NCBI GenBank assembly: GCA_002492465.1
Contig: DKYT01000030.1
Location: forward strand, 55,969 to 119,968
Length of the DNA stretch: 64,000 bases
Source of the DNA: Lachnospiraceae bacterium UBA7093
GTDB lineage: Bacteria; Bacillota; Clostridia; Lachnospirales; Lachnospiraceae
Direction: 5' to 3'
Shown: positions 1-8,055 of the stretch, in pieces
Layout of the letters: every line of letters begins with the position of its first letter
How positions within the stretch are numbered: position 1 is the first letter of the stretch
Made by a program: the position numbers and the translations under genes
The notes under the pieces: model-generated
What the model saw: the letters and a program-made list of their open reading frames with translations, nothing else
Database searches by the model: none
What the model was told of the DNA's origin: nothing

Positions 1-381
1 TGCTATTACAATCGGGAAAAGGATATTTATGTGATTGTTGACGGTTTTCACCGTTATAGAGTTATGATGGAGCATCGGGATATTTACGAGAGAGAAAAGG
101 GACTCCTTCCTGTTTCTGTTATCCGGAAACCTCTTGATAAGCGGATGGCAAGTACGATCCGTCATAACAGAGCAAGAGGAAGCCATAGTGTTGATCTGAT
201 GAGCAATATCGTCAAAGAATTGAATGAGCTGGGACGTTCCGACGCCTGGATCTGTAAGCATCTTGGTATGGATAGAGACGAGGTGTTAAGGCTGAAGCAG
301 ATTACAGGTCTTACCGCAATGTTTAAGGATGTAAATTTTGGCAAGGCGTGGCGTCCGGCGAAGGAAGAGGAATCGGAATAA
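1..381 (+). CDS. ParB/IbrB-like nuclease-domain protein (5' partial)
   Basis: C-terminal part of a ParB-like domain protein. The frame is open from base 1 (Cys-Tyr-Tyr-Asn...), so the true start lies outside the window; the GTG at 31 is probably internal. The motif VDGFHRYRV (near codon 14) matches the ParB box II type motif in IbrB-like proteins, and ASTIRHNRARG followed by a helix-turn-helix-like stretch (HLGMDRDEVLRLKQITGL) is characteristic of that group. IbrB proteins are usually paired with IbrA, a PAPS-reductase-like protein, which would lie upstream and is not visible. The glycosylase gene follows after 3 bases, so the two are probably co-transcribed. Family call is good; cellular role is not known. 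Confidence 0.75.
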   Translation, partial: CYYNREKDIYVIVDGFHRYRVMMEHRDIYEREKGLLPVSVIRKPLDKRMASTIRHNRARGSHSVDLMSNIVKELNELGRSDAWICKHLGMDRDEVLRLKQITGLTAMFKDVNFGKAWRPAKEEESE

Positions 382-384
382 AGA

Positions 385-1215
385 ATGGTGACGATAGAGA
401 AGGATTTTTTTTCAATCAGGCAAATCTGCGAGTCTGGGCAGTGCTTTCGTCTGGAAAAACTGGGGGAGTCAGAGAAAGCAGGGGAAAAATATGGACTTAC
501 GGCGCTTGGAAGGTATCTGGAGATCGTACAAAAAGGAAATGAAATTTCTTTTGACTGCAGTCAGGAGGAATTTGAACTGGTGTGGAAGGGATATTTTGAC
601 CTGGAAGAGGATTATGGCAGGATCATAGGGATGATCGATGAAACGGACGCTTATCTTTTACAGGCATCCACATACGGGAGCGGTATCAGAATACTCAGGC
701 AGGATTTGTGGGAAATGATCGTTTCTTTTATTATTTCCCAACAGAATCATATTAAGCGTATACGAAAGTGCATAGATCTTCTCAGCAGAAAATATGGAGA
801 AGAAAAACATACAGAAAAGGGCGGATGTTATTATGATTTTCCAAAACCTGAGGCGTTAGCAGAGGCAGCGTTGGAAGATCTGTACGCTTGCAATCTGGGC
901 TATCGCTGCCGTTATATCCATGATACAGCATGGAGCGTCAGCAGTGGAGAGGTGGATCTTGCCAGATTGAAAGATATGGGGTATGAGGAAGCAAAAGCAG
1001 AACTTATGAAGCTGTGCGGAGTAGGCGTTAAGGTTGCAGAGTGCGTCTGTTTATTTGGCTTACACAGGACAGAGGCGTTTCCTGTTGATACCCATATCAA
1101 TAAAGTGCTGCGCCAACAATATCCTCAAGGCTTTCCCTTTGAAAGGTATAAAGGATATGAGGGAACCCTGCAGCAGTATATTTTTTATTTTGATTTGATG
1201 AAGCAGGAAAAGTAA
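385..1215 (+). CDS. 8-oxoguanine DNA glycosylase / AP lyase (OGG1 type)
   Basis: 276-residue base-excision repair enzyme expected to remove 8-oxoguanine and cut the abasic site. The N-terminal part (FSIRQICESGQCFR) matches the OGG N-terminal domain. The C-terminal helix-hairpin-helix GPD region has LCGVGVKVAECVCLFGL and VDTHI. The Lys of GVGVKVA (residue 216) and the Asp of VDTH (residue 235) correspond to OGG1 Lys249 and Asp268, with the same 19-residue spacing. Start ATG lies 3 bases after the preceding stop, consistent with translational coupling. Slightly shorter than human OGG1, normal for bacterial members. Full catalytic set visible. Confidence 0.9.
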   Translation: MVTIEKDFFSIRQICESGQCFRLEKLGESEKAGEKYGLTALGRYLEIVQKGNEISFDCSQEEFELVWKGYFDLEEDYGRIIGMIDETDAYLLQASTYGSGIRILRQDLWEMIVSFIISQQNHIKRIRKCIDLLSRKYGEEKHTEKGGCYYDFPKPEALAEAALEDLYACNLGYRCRYIHDTAWSVSSGEVDLARLKDMGYEEAKAELMKLCGVGVKVAECVCLFGLHRTEAFPVDTHINKVLRQQYPQGFPFERYKGYEGTLQQYIFYFDLMKQEK

Positions 1216-1223
1216 CCCAATGC

Positions 1224-2123
1224 TCACTCAGAGGTCTCCGTATATTTATGATAATAGTTCAGCGCCTCATCCGGGGATAAGGAAAAATGCCGGATTAATT
1301 TGTCTATGATGATTTCTTGATTCTTCCCATCTTCCAGATTGTCAAGAATAAGGGCAGCAATGCCTTTGGTAATACCTTTGGCTATACCGTCGGCAATACC
1401 TTCAGCACGCCCCAGCTCGAGTCCTTCAGCGCGCGCATCTTCCATGATATAAGCTTTTTCTTCCCATAGCTGCATATATTTTACCCCCATTTTCTCCGAT
1501 AATTTCACTTTCTTAACCCGGTTATGGATCAGTTTAATCTTATTGCTTGTTGTTGCCCCTGCCGCCTGATCTGTAGATGCGTGGATGTAACCCATAAAGT
1601 CCAGGAATTCCTGGGAAAAGTCCTGCCTGTTTTTTCCGGCAGTATTGATGAAAATGCGGACGGCGCCGTCCTCCAGCTTCAGGTCAGGGCATTCCCGGCA
1701 GACACCCTCAAAGGTATAACGGTATAACCCCCTGTCAAATAAGTCAAAGGGTGCGATCAGGATAAAGCAGCTGTCCTTTAAAAGGTTAAAGTCCTTGCTT
1801 CCCGGCTCTAAAAGGGAAACATCCAGCTGTGCCTGGTAATAGCGGCTCCTTTTGCAGAGGTTCCCGGTATTGCGCTGCTGCATTTCTGTGTAATAAAGCC
1901 TGTGCTCCTGATCCATGCTGACCACATCAAGGCGAACCTGCCTTAAAGAGGGAGATACCCTTAATTCCTTTTCGGTTTCAGGCTTTTCTAAAAGAGAGAT
2001 TTCTTTTTCCAGAAGAATGCTGACAGCCGCCTGGTAAGCGTCGCGGTCTTCCATGGTTTCGGAAAAGAGGAAGCGGTCAATCAGGTTTAATTCTTCCAGT
2101 TTGGTCATTACGTTGTTTGTCAT
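1224..2123 (-). CDS. Rpn/YhgA-type PD-(D/E)XK nuclease (transposase-like)
   Basis: 299-residue protein of the PD-(D/E)XK nuclease family annotated as Rpn or 'PD-(D/E)XK nuclease family transposase', common in many copies in Clostridia. Nuclease core residues appear as VRLDVV and YTEMQQR, with the usual two-lobe spacing. The C-terminus carries the family's degenerate Gly/Ala repeat (GLELGRAEGIADGIAKG), typical of Rpn proteins. Faces the glycosylase convergently with 8 bases between stops. No terminal inverted repeats or target duplications were seen, so this is a stand-alone gene rather than an insertion sequence. ATG at 2123 is preceded by a Shine-Dalgarno (rc of tttcctcctg). Confidence 0.85.
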   Translation of the reverse strand: MTNNVMTKLEELNLIDRFLFSETMEDRDAYQAAVSILLEKEISLLEKPETEKELRVSPSLRQVRLDVVSMDQEHRLYYTEMQQRNTGNLCKRSRYYQAQLDVSLLEPGSKDFNLLKDSCFILIAPFDLFDRGLYRYTFEGVCRECPDLKLEDGAVRIFINTAGKNRQDFSQEFLDFMGYIHASTDQAAGATTSNKIKLIHNRVKKVKLSEKMGVKYMQLWEEKAYIMEDARAEGLELGRAEGIADGIAKGITKGIAALILDNLEDGKNQEIIIDKLIRHFSLSPDEALNYYHKYTETSE

Positions 2124-2440
2124 ACATTTTCCTCCTGTATGCAGGAAAATGCAGATGAAAAATTGTACTGTTCTATCCGTCTTCCTGCGGTAAAAGATTT
2201 ATGGGATTTTAAGCAGGATTTCGGGAATGATGGAACAGAGAGTTCCGAAAGATACAGCGAAGGCTGTAATAGAAATCGTTTGCTATGGAAAGAATTGTAG
2301 CATAGAATTGACGGTATTTCAATAGAGAAAATATAAAATTAAAAAGCGGAAAAGTGTTTATTTCCCTCTTCAAGGAACTGAAAAAATCTGTTATAATTAC
2401 TTGTCATAGGAATAGACAGCGGTAAAGGAGGAGTGAAAGG
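2124..2440. other. Intergenic region with promoter for the ArsC-like gene
   Basis: About 317 bases between divergently transcribed genes. A TATAAT box at 2392-2397 with a weak TTCAAG element about 17 bases upstream (2369-2374) could drive the rightward gene. AAGGAGG precedes the ATG at 2441. No other structure was recognised. Confidence 0.4.
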
Positions 2441-2794
2441 ATGAAACCATTGGTACTGATATACAGAAAGTGCAGCACCTGTCAAAAGGCATTGAAATGG
2501 CTGGAGGAAAATAATATTGCATATGAGGAGCGTCCTATCCGGGAAGAAAATCCAACGGTTGAGGAATTAGCGGAATGGCACAAGAGAAGCGGACTACCTT
2601 TGAAGCGTTTTTTTAATACCAGCGGCAACCTGTATAAAGAACTGCAATTGAAGGATAAGCTTGCCGGGATGTCAGAGGAGGAGCAGCTAAAGCTCCTTGC
2701 CACAGACGGTATGCTGGTAAAGCGCCCTTTGCTGGTAACCCCGGATTATGTGTGCCCCGGCTTTAAAGAGAAGGAATGGAAGGATCATATTTGA
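2441..2794 (+). CDS. ArsC/Spx-family thioredoxin-fold protein
   Basis: 117 residues, the normal size for the arsenate reductase (ArsC)/Spx/MgsR family. Thioredoxin-fold start LVLIYRKCSTCQKAL gives a CxxC at residues 11 and 14, then a family-typical YEERPIREENPT loop and a C-terminal VKRPLLV segment holding the conserved Arg-Pro. ArsC enzymes reduce arsenate with a glutathione/thioredoxin relay, whereas Spx proteins bind the RNA polymerase alpha C-terminal domain. The CxxC suits either redox role. No arsenic genes lie nearby, so true arsenate reduction is doubtful. Strong RBS (AAGGAGG). Confidence 0.8.
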   Translation: MKPLVLIYRKCSTCQKALKWLEENNIAYEERPIREENPTVEELAEWHKRSGLPLKRFFNTSGNLYKELQLKDKLAGMSEEEQLKLLATDGMLVKRPLLVTPDYVCPGFKEKEWKDHI

Positions 2795-2870
2795 CTTATC
2801 AGGTTTAAGTTATTATAATGATACGATAAAAGCGGAGAAAAATGCTATGGTTTAGAAAGAAGGAATTAGG

Positions 2871-3944
2871 ATGACAAAAATTGATATTGTATCGGGTTTT
2901 TTAGGCGCAGGAAAGACCACATTGATTAAAAAGCTGCTTGCAGAAGCGCTGGACGGAACAAAAGTTGTGTTGATTGAAAATGAATTTGGAGAGATTGGCA
3001 TTGACGGCGGATTTTTAAAGGAAGCAGGAATCGAAATTAAAGAAATGAACTCTGGCTGTATCTGCTGCTCGTTGGTAGGAGATTTTGGCGCTTCGCTGAA
3101 GGAGGTTATGAACACGTACCAGCCGGAAAGAATACTGATTGAGCCTTCCGGCGTAGGGAAGCTTTCCGATGTTATGAAAGCGGTGCAGGATGTGATCGAT
3201 GCAAGCGAAGTGACACTAAACAGCGCGGTCGCAGTGGTGGACGCCGCCAAATGTAAAATGTACATTAAAAATTTTGGTGAATTCTTTATAAATCAGATTG
3301 CCCATGCAGGTACGATTATTTTAAGCCGGACAGGCAGCATTTCGGAAGATAAGCTGAATACGTGCATTCAACTGATCAGAGAGCATAACAAGCAGGCAAC
3401 CATTGTTACCACTCCGTGGGAAGCGCTGGACGGAAAGGATATTCTTGCGACCATAGAGGGCGCAGGGGATCTGGAGGCTGAAATGATGGCGGAGCTGAAT
3501 GCAAACCGGGATAAGGAGGAGGAACATCACCACCATCATCATGGGGACGAATGTGAGCATGAACACCATCATCATGAACATCATCATGAAGAGAATGAGC
3601 ATGAACACCACCATGACCACGGACCGGATTGTACCTGTGGATGCCACGACCATGAGCACCATCATGCGGATGAAGTGTTTACCAGCTGGGGAATGGAAAC
3701 TCCGGCAGCTTACAGCAAGGAAGAGATTGAAGATATTCTGGAGGAACTGGAGAAGGAAGGAAAGTACGGCTTTGTTCTGCGGGCGAAAGGCATGGTTCCG
3801 GGAACGGAAGGCAGCTGGGTGTACTTTGATTATGTGCCTGGGGAAAGCAATGTACGGGACGGCAAGGCGGATGTAACCGGCAAGTTTTGCGTGATCGGAT
3901 CCAAATTGAAGGAAGACGAGCTGCAAAAGCTTTTTCAAAAATAG
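2871..3944 (+). CDS. CobW/ZNG1-type G3E GTPase with His-rich insert
   Basis: 357-residue metallochaperone-type GTPase of the CobW (G3E) family. The P-loop GFLGAGKTT is at residues 8-16 and the metal-binding CxCC motif appears as NSGCICCSLVG. Residues ~217-268 form an insert with 24 His plus the Cys motif CTCGCH, a likely Zn/Ni/Co storage or delivery segment. A CobW C-terminal domain follows (GFVLRAKGMV...). It sits 18 bases before a second CobW-like gene, so the pair is an operon. Family members insert metal into client proteins or act under zinc limitation. Metal identity and client cannot be read from sequence, and no Zur box was recognised. Confidence 0.85.
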   Translation: MTKIDIVSGFLGAGKTTLIKKLLAEALDGTKVVLIENEFGEIGIDGGFLKEAGIEIKEMNSGCICCSLVGDFGASLKEVMNTYQPERILIEPSGVGKLSDVMKAVQDVIDASEVTLNSAVAVVDAAKCKMYIKNFGEFFINQIAHAGTIILSRTGSISEDKLNTCIQLIREHNKQATIVTTPWEALDGKDILATIEGAGDLEAEMMAELNANRDKEEEHHHHHHGDECEHEHHHHEHHHEENEHEHHHDHGPDCTCGCHDHEHHHADEVFTSWGMETPAAYSKEEIEDILEELEKEGKYGFVLRAKGMVPGTEGSWVYFDYVPGESNVRDGKADVTGKFCVIGSKLKEDELQKLFQK

Positions 3945-3962
3945 AGAGAAAGAAGGTACACA

Positions 3963-4892
3963 ATGAAACCGGTCTATGTGATTAATGGTTTTCTTGAAAG
4001 CGGAAAAACAGAATTTATCCGTTATACGTTGGAGCAGCCTTATTTCCGCATTAAAGGGAGGACGCTTCTGATTGTCTGCGAAGAGGGAGAGGAGGAGTAC
4101 GATGAAAAGCTCCTCAAAAAGGTTCGTGCCGATCTGGTTTTGATCGAGGAAGAAGAGGCGTTTCAAACAGCGTATTTGATGGAGCTTGAGAAAAAGTATA
4201 AGCCGGAGCGTATTATCATCGAATATAATGGCATGTGGAATTTTAAAAACATGAAGCTGCCTTTCCATTGGACCATCGAGCAGCAGATTACAATGATAGA
4301 TGCTTCTACTTTCCCCATGTATTTTACGAACATGAAGTCACTGCTGGCAGAGATGCTGCGCAAGTCGGAAATGATTATTTTTAACCGTTGCGACGGTGTG
4401 GAAGATCTAAGCAGCTATAAGAGAAATGTGAAAGCGATCAATCAGCAGGCTGATATTATTTTTGAGGATGCAGAGGGAGAGATTAATCAGATTTTTGAAG
4501 ATGATCTGCCATACAGTCTGGATGCTCCTATTATTGAACTGGACAATGAAGGATATGGAATCTGGTATCTGGACAGCCTGGAACAACTGGAGCGTTATAT
4601 TGGAAAGACAGTACAGTTTACCGCTATGGTTTTAAAGCCTAAGGAGTTTCCTAAGGGATATTTTGTGCCTGGACGGATGGCAATGACCTGCTGTGCGGAG
4701 GATATGGCGTTTCTGGGCTTTGCATGTGAATATGACAAGACGGATAAGCTTACGGATAAGCAATGGGTAAAGGTGACGGCAAAGGTTGCTAAAGAGTATT
4801 TTGCAGATTACGGAGGGGAAGGACCTGTTTTGAAGGCAGTTTCCGTGGAGCAGACGAGACCGCCTAAGGAAGAAATTATTAGTTTTATGTAA
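3963..4892 (+). CDS. CobW-like GTPase with YcgQ/DUF1980-like C-terminal part
   Basis: 309 residues. It starts with a G3E-like P-loop (VINGFLESGKTEFI), but the CxCC metal motif of CobW is absent; the equivalent region reads IVCEEGEEEYDE. The C-terminal half (GKTVQFTAMVLKPKEFPKGYFVPGR, then MTCCAEDMAFLGFACEY) resembles the OB-like domain of YcgQ/TIGR03943 proteins, which are normally subunits of a two-protein membrane system with a YcgR/DUF318 permease. Here that domain is joined to a GTPase-like N-terminus. Co-transcribed with the His-rich CobW gene. Function unknown; a metal-handling partner is inferred from context. Domain assignment of the C-terminus is by remembered pattern only. Confidence 0.7.
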   Translation: MKPVYVINGFLESGKTEFIRYTLEQPYFRIKGRTLLIVCEEGEEEYDEKLLKKVRADLVLIEEEEAFQTAYLMELEKKYKPERIIIEYNGMWNFKNMKLPFHWTIEQQITMIDASTFPMYFTNMKSLLAEMLRKSEMIIFNRCDGVEDLSSYKRNVKAINQQADIIFEDAEGEINQIFEDDLPYSLDAPIIELDNEGYGIWYLDSLEQLERYIGKTVQFTAMVLKPKEFPKGYFVPGRMAMTCCAEDMAFLGFACEYDKTDKLTDKQWVKVTAKVAKEYFADYGGEGPVLKAVSVEQTRPPKEEIISFM

Positions 4893-4933
4893 ATGACAAA
4901 AGAACGGAATGGAAGCCGGGAGGGAAATGATTT

Positions 4934-5848
4934 ATGTATCACTATACTGCCATACAGTGGTTATTTTTCTTTTACTTTTACTGTTTTTTCGGCTGGATTT
5001 TTGAATCTACTTTTGTATCCGTCAAAAGTAAGAAGTTTGTAAACCGCGGTTTTATGAGGGGACCGTTTTTACCGATTTATGGAAGCGGCGCTATTATGAT
5101 GCTGGTGGTTTCCATGCCTTTTCAGGAGAGCATTTTTCTCACTTATATAGCGGGCTGTGTTGGCGCTACCGTGCTTGAACTGGTAACCGGAGTCGCTATG
5201 GAAGCGTTGTTTAAGGTAAGGTATTGGGACTATTCTAATCAGAAATTCAATTATAAGGGGCATATTTGCCTTTCTTCTACCATCGCCTGGGGATTTCTGA
5301 CGATTTTAATGACAGAATTTCTGCACAAAGGCGTTGAAAAGATTGTTTTTGCTATTCCCGGTATTCTGGTTTCAGTGATAACGGTAGTTTTGACCATCTG
5401 CATTACCATTGATTTTACCCTTTCCTTTAAGGCTGCACTGGATCTGCGGGACGTATTGGTTGGTCTGGAAAAGGCAAAGGAGGAGATGGAGCGTATTCAA
5501 AAGCGTTTGGATGTGATCATTGCTATTGCCGACAACGAGCGTGAAAGCCGGCGGCAGGAACGCAGCCAGCGGATAGATGAAACAATGGAGAATATTGAGG
5601 AGAAGTTTAATATCTTAAAAGAACATCTTTTGAAGAGACCGGCTGACTTTGTAGAGGATATGAGAGAAGAAATTATGGAGCTTCGCAGCAAATATGCCAT
5701 TGAGAAGGAGCATCGTATACAGTTTGGCAGATTGAGGGATATTTATCAGCGCGCGCTGCTAAAAGGGAATCCAGGCATGTATTCCAAGCGTTTTGGGGAA
5801 GCCCTGGAGGAATTAAAAAGAGCAGCTAATGAGAAAAGAAAAAAGTAG
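4934..5848 (+). CDS. CmpB-like putative ABC-transporter membrane protein (PF06541 type)
   Basis: 304 residues. The N-terminal ~170 residues contain about five membrane segments with the family signatures FFGWIFES and NRGFMRGPFLPIYGSG, then TGVAMEALFKVRYWDYS. The C-terminal ~130 residues are hydrophilic, charged and predicted coiled coil (KAKEEMERIQKRLD onwards). This matches 'putative ABC transporter permease' proteins of PF06541, very common in Lachnospiraceae, for which no transport substrate is established. It follows the CobW pair by ~40 bases and may share its transcript. The ATG at 4934 is preceded by GGGAGGGAAATG. Confidence 0.8.
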   Translation: MYHYTAIQWLFFFYFYCFFGWIFESTFVSVKSKKFVNRGFMRGPFLPIYGSGAIMMLVVSMPFQESIFLTYIAGCVGATVLELVTGVAMEALFKVRYWDYSNQKFNYKGHICLSSTIAWGFLTILMTEFLHKGVEKIVFAIPGILVSVITVVLTICITIDFTLSFKAALDLRDVLVGLEKAKEEMERIQKRLDVIIAIADNERESRRQERSQRIDETMENIEEKFNILKEHLLKRPADFVEDMREEIMELRSKYAIEKEHRIQFGRLRDIYQRALLKGNPGMYSKRFGEALEELKRAANEKRKK

Positions 5849-5857
5849 AAATAAGTA

Positions 5858-5886
5858 TTGACTTATAGGCTGACAAATGGTATTAT
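5858..5886 (+). promoter_or_regulatory. Sigma-A-type promoter of tRNA-Leu
   Basis: TTGACT at 5858-5863 and TATTAT at 5881-5886 are separated by 17 bases and end 21 bases before the mature tRNA start. Confidence 0.7.
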
Positions 5887-5907
5887 ATCATTCGTGGCGA
5901 AAGTCAA

Positions 5908-5992
5908 GCGGAAGTGTCGGAACTGGCAGACGAGCAAGACTAAGGATCTTGTGAGCATTGCGCTCGTGAGGGTTCAAGTCCCTTCTTCCGCA
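5908..5992 (+). tRNA. tRNA-Leu (anticodon AAG)
   Basis: 85-base type II tRNA. The acceptor GCGGAAG (5908-5914) pairs with CTTCCGC (5985-5991), with discriminator A at 5992. The anticodon stem CAAGA/TCTTG encloses the loop CTAAGGA, giving anticodon AAG at 5942-5944 (reads CUN-type Leu codons). A long variable arm follows, then a T arm with GGTTCAAGTCC. The CCA end is not encoded (next bases are TAA), so it must be added post-transcriptionally. Confidence 0.93.
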
Positions 5993-5993
5993 T

Positions 5994-6025
5994 AAAAAAG
6001 AAGCTATGTATTAGCTTCTTTTTTT
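5994..6025 (+). terminator. Rho-independent terminator after tRNA-Leu
   Basis: Stem GAAGCTA (6000-6006) / TAGCTTC (6012-6018) with a 5-base loop, an upstream A tract and a downstream run of seven T. Confidence 0.9.
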
Positions 6026-6030
6026 GTCCA

Positions 6031-6065
6031 ATAAGCCGGCTCGCAAAGCGCGTCGGCGTTTGGTT
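6031..6065. repeat. REP-like palindromic repeat, copy A
   Basis: Copy of a ~35-bp element also present at 35264-35296 and 35301-35335. The core GCCGGCTCGC-AAA-GCGCGTCGGC folds into a 10-bp hairpin with one mismatch, one G-T pair and a 3-base loop. It lies directly downstream of the tRNA terminator. Confidence 0.7.
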
Positions 6066-6076
6066 CGGTCTTATGG

Positions 6077-6356
6077 CTAATGCCATTCAGGTACATTTCC
6101 AAAATCAACCGTTATTCCGGTAATGCAGGTGTCTTCAAGTTCAAGCCGTGCATAGGGCTGGTCGTATCCGTACATCATAAGAGTTTTTACCCTGACGTTT
6201 TCCTATTTTTTCCATAAACCAGGTAGAATAGCGCGGATCTTCCTGCAGGTTGCAAGTGAATATATCCTGATTTTCCCTGGCTGTAGTTTCGCCCGGATCT
6301 TCTTCGGCTGCCTCTTCTCTTTCCCAGTATATACAATCATATAGAGCCGTCCCAAA
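6077..6356 (-). pseudogene. Frameshifted C-terminal gene remnant
   Basis: Reading the reverse strand from just after the flippase stop gives a protein-like sequence (FGTALYDCIYWEREEA..., DIFTCNLQEDPRYSTWFMEK). It then needs a one-base shift near 6200 to continue as ENVRVKTLMMYGYDQPYARL and ends ...VDFGNVPEWH at the TAG at 6077-6079. The two parts together look like the C-terminal ~90 residues of one lost protein. No start codon or ribosome site precedes it. The first part is in the same frame as the flippase gene. Parent family not recognised. Confidence 0.55.
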
Positions 6357-7868
6357 CTATTTTTTGATGGCTTGTCTGATGATATCAAAAAGCCGGTGAA
6401 ACTCTGCCGTCCTAAAGGAAAAACCTGCAAAGACCAGATTCGGTACAATCAGGCATATAATTCCTCTGACAATTAAAAGCGTGATTATGGGAAGGTCAAA
6501 AGGAAGCGTGCACAGCCAGGTCAGGGCAATGCTGATACTCCCGACGAATATGTACCTGATATTTTTCAGCCAGAATGCTTTGGTTGAGCGCTGAAAGCCA
6601 TAGTGAAACAGAACATAAGGTTCCACCCAAAGGGAGGTGGAAACCATACTCACAAAGGTTCCCAGAAAAATGCCGGTTATGCCTAAAGTCTTTGCCATCA
6701 GAATGGATATGATCAGATTGATAACGGATTCTATAATGGGCTTGTAACGATCCTGATAGAGAAGCCCCATAGATTCTTTGAAAGCAAGGGGAATCTGACG
6801 GATTCCCACAATGAAAAAGTTAATGGATATAAGAAGTACAACGGGAACAGGGAAAAGGAACTGCTCGCCCCAAACAAGGATAATGAAAGGATTGATTAAT
6901 AGAAAGAAACTTGCCGTGCAAAAAGTAAACAGCCAGAAGCCTCCAAAGTGCAGAGTCTCAAATAGTGTATGCGTCTCATCCTTAGAGTGGGTGGCGTGAT
7001 AATTTCCGATTCCGGAATTGAGGGATCCCAGCGCGGAGAATATAAAAGAACGTAAAAGGTTCAATACCAGGTTATAGCTTTCGTTTTGGGATACGGCGGT
7101 GAGCCCAAGGAAAAAGCTGATCAAAAGGTTGTCTGTAGAGTTGAGCACAGTAGAGCCTACGTGATGATTGAACATGGCGTAAACATTTTTGAAAATGCTC
7201 TTTTTTTCCGCTGGATCAAGAACAGGATGCCGGTCAGAGCCAAGAAAAGGGTATTCCTTTTGCGCTCTTCTGGACAATAAAACGTTTGACAATAAAGTAA
7301 AAGGAAGCAGTACCAGCAGGTAAAGCATAAAGCTATGGGTGGTAACCAAGATAACGATCTGGACCATACACCTGATGACGCGAATCAGGTTATAATAGGA
7401 ATTTGTAATGTATAGTTTCTGATCTGCAAGAAACAGCGACTGCCTGTATACAAAGAAATAGGAAATTACAGTGTTTGCCAGATAAAGCAGGTAAAAGACA
7501 GATAATCCCGGAAGATCGGGACAGTCGTTGATAATGTATGGGAGAAAAGGCGTCAGGCAGATACCGATGCCGCCGATCCCGAAAGCAACCAAGCGATAAG
7601 CCTTTTTGTAGAAGTTTGTCAATGCAAGCAGTTTATCCTCATCTTTTTGGGCAATAGGGGCATACATGGCATAAACCAAAACAGTGCCAAATCCCAGCTC
7701 TGATAAAGAGAGCACGGATAGAATATTGGAAAATAGTCCGGTAACGCCTACATACTCCATGGAAACTGTATGGATCAATACGGTTCTGCAAATAAAATCG
7801 ACAAAATAGCAGAGCAGCTTCGTAACCACAATAATAAAGCTGTTCTTAAAAAAAAGCTTAGCACGCAT
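6357..7868 (-). CDS. Polysaccharide flippase (Wzx/PST type, MVF fold)
   Basis: 503-residue membrane protein with about 12-14 predicted helices, starting MRAKLFFKNSFIIVVTKLL. It has the loop composition of oligosaccharide-unit flippases, including FICRTVLIHTVSMEYVGVTG, the typical conserved first loop. It would translocate lipid-linked repeat units across the membrane. The start at 7868 is chosen over an upstream ATG at 7895 because AGGAGG (rc of 7876-7881) sits at ideal distance. It is divergent from the exopolysaccharide cluster that starts at 8056 and may export a product of the flanking glycosyltransferases. No Wzy polymerase is evident beside it. Confidence 0.85.
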   Translation of the reverse strand: MRAKLFFKNSFIIVVTKLLCYFVDFICRTVLIHTVSMEYVGVTGLFSNILSVLSLSELGFGTVLVYAMYAPIAQKDEDKLLALTNFYKKAYRLVAFGIGGIGICLTPFLPYIINDCPDLPGLSVFYLLYLANTVISYFFVYRQSLFLADQKLYITNSYYNLIRVIRCMVQIVILVTTHSFMLYLLVLLPFTLLSNVLLSRRAQKEYPFLGSDRHPVLDPAEKKSIFKNVYAMFNHHVGSTVLNSTDNLLISFFLGLTAVSQNESYNLVLNLLRSFIFSALGSLNSGIGNYHATHSKDETHTLFETLHFGGFWLFTFCTASFFLLINPFIILVWGEQFLFPVPVVLLISINFFIVGIRQIPLAFKESMGLLYQDRYKPIIESVINLIISILMAKTLGITGIFLGTFVSMVSTSLWVEPYVLFHYGFQRSTKAFWLKNIRYIFVGSISIALTWLCTLPFDLPIITLLIVRGIICLIVPNLVFAGFSFRTAEFHRLFDIIRQAIKK

Positions 7869-7940
7869 AAGAATTCCTCCTAATTTATGTAACATTACTA
7901 TAATACCAAGATTTACTTATAAGATAAAGAAAAAAGCAAT

Positions 7941-7953
7941 GTGCAATTTGCAC
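7941..7953. promoter_or_regulatory. Short palindrome in the divergent control region
   Basis: GTGCAATTTGCAC is a perfect 6-1-6 dyad between the flippase and the glycosyltransferase operon. A related half-site GTGCAATAATATA lies near 8029-8041. It could be an operator for either direction; no regulator is assigned. Confidence 0.3.
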
Positions 7954-8055
7954 AATAATAACAACGAAAATATACGAAAATTTCTACATGTTTTGTAAAA
8001 AAACAGAGTTTGCAAGTCCGTAAAAATGTGCAATAATATATTTGAGGTAAAACGC

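Noticed and set aside
1224..2123. Rpn-type gene as an insertion sequence
   Set aside because: No inverted repeats or target-site duplications at its edges; these genes are commonly stand-alone.
3321..4268. 315-codon reverse frame over the two CobW genes
   Set aside because: It is antisense to two genes with clear motifs, and its Met/Val-rich stretch is just the complement of the His codons.
6203..6448. 81-codon reverse frame over the flippase end
   Set aside because: A different frame from both the flippase and the remnant; no supporting features.
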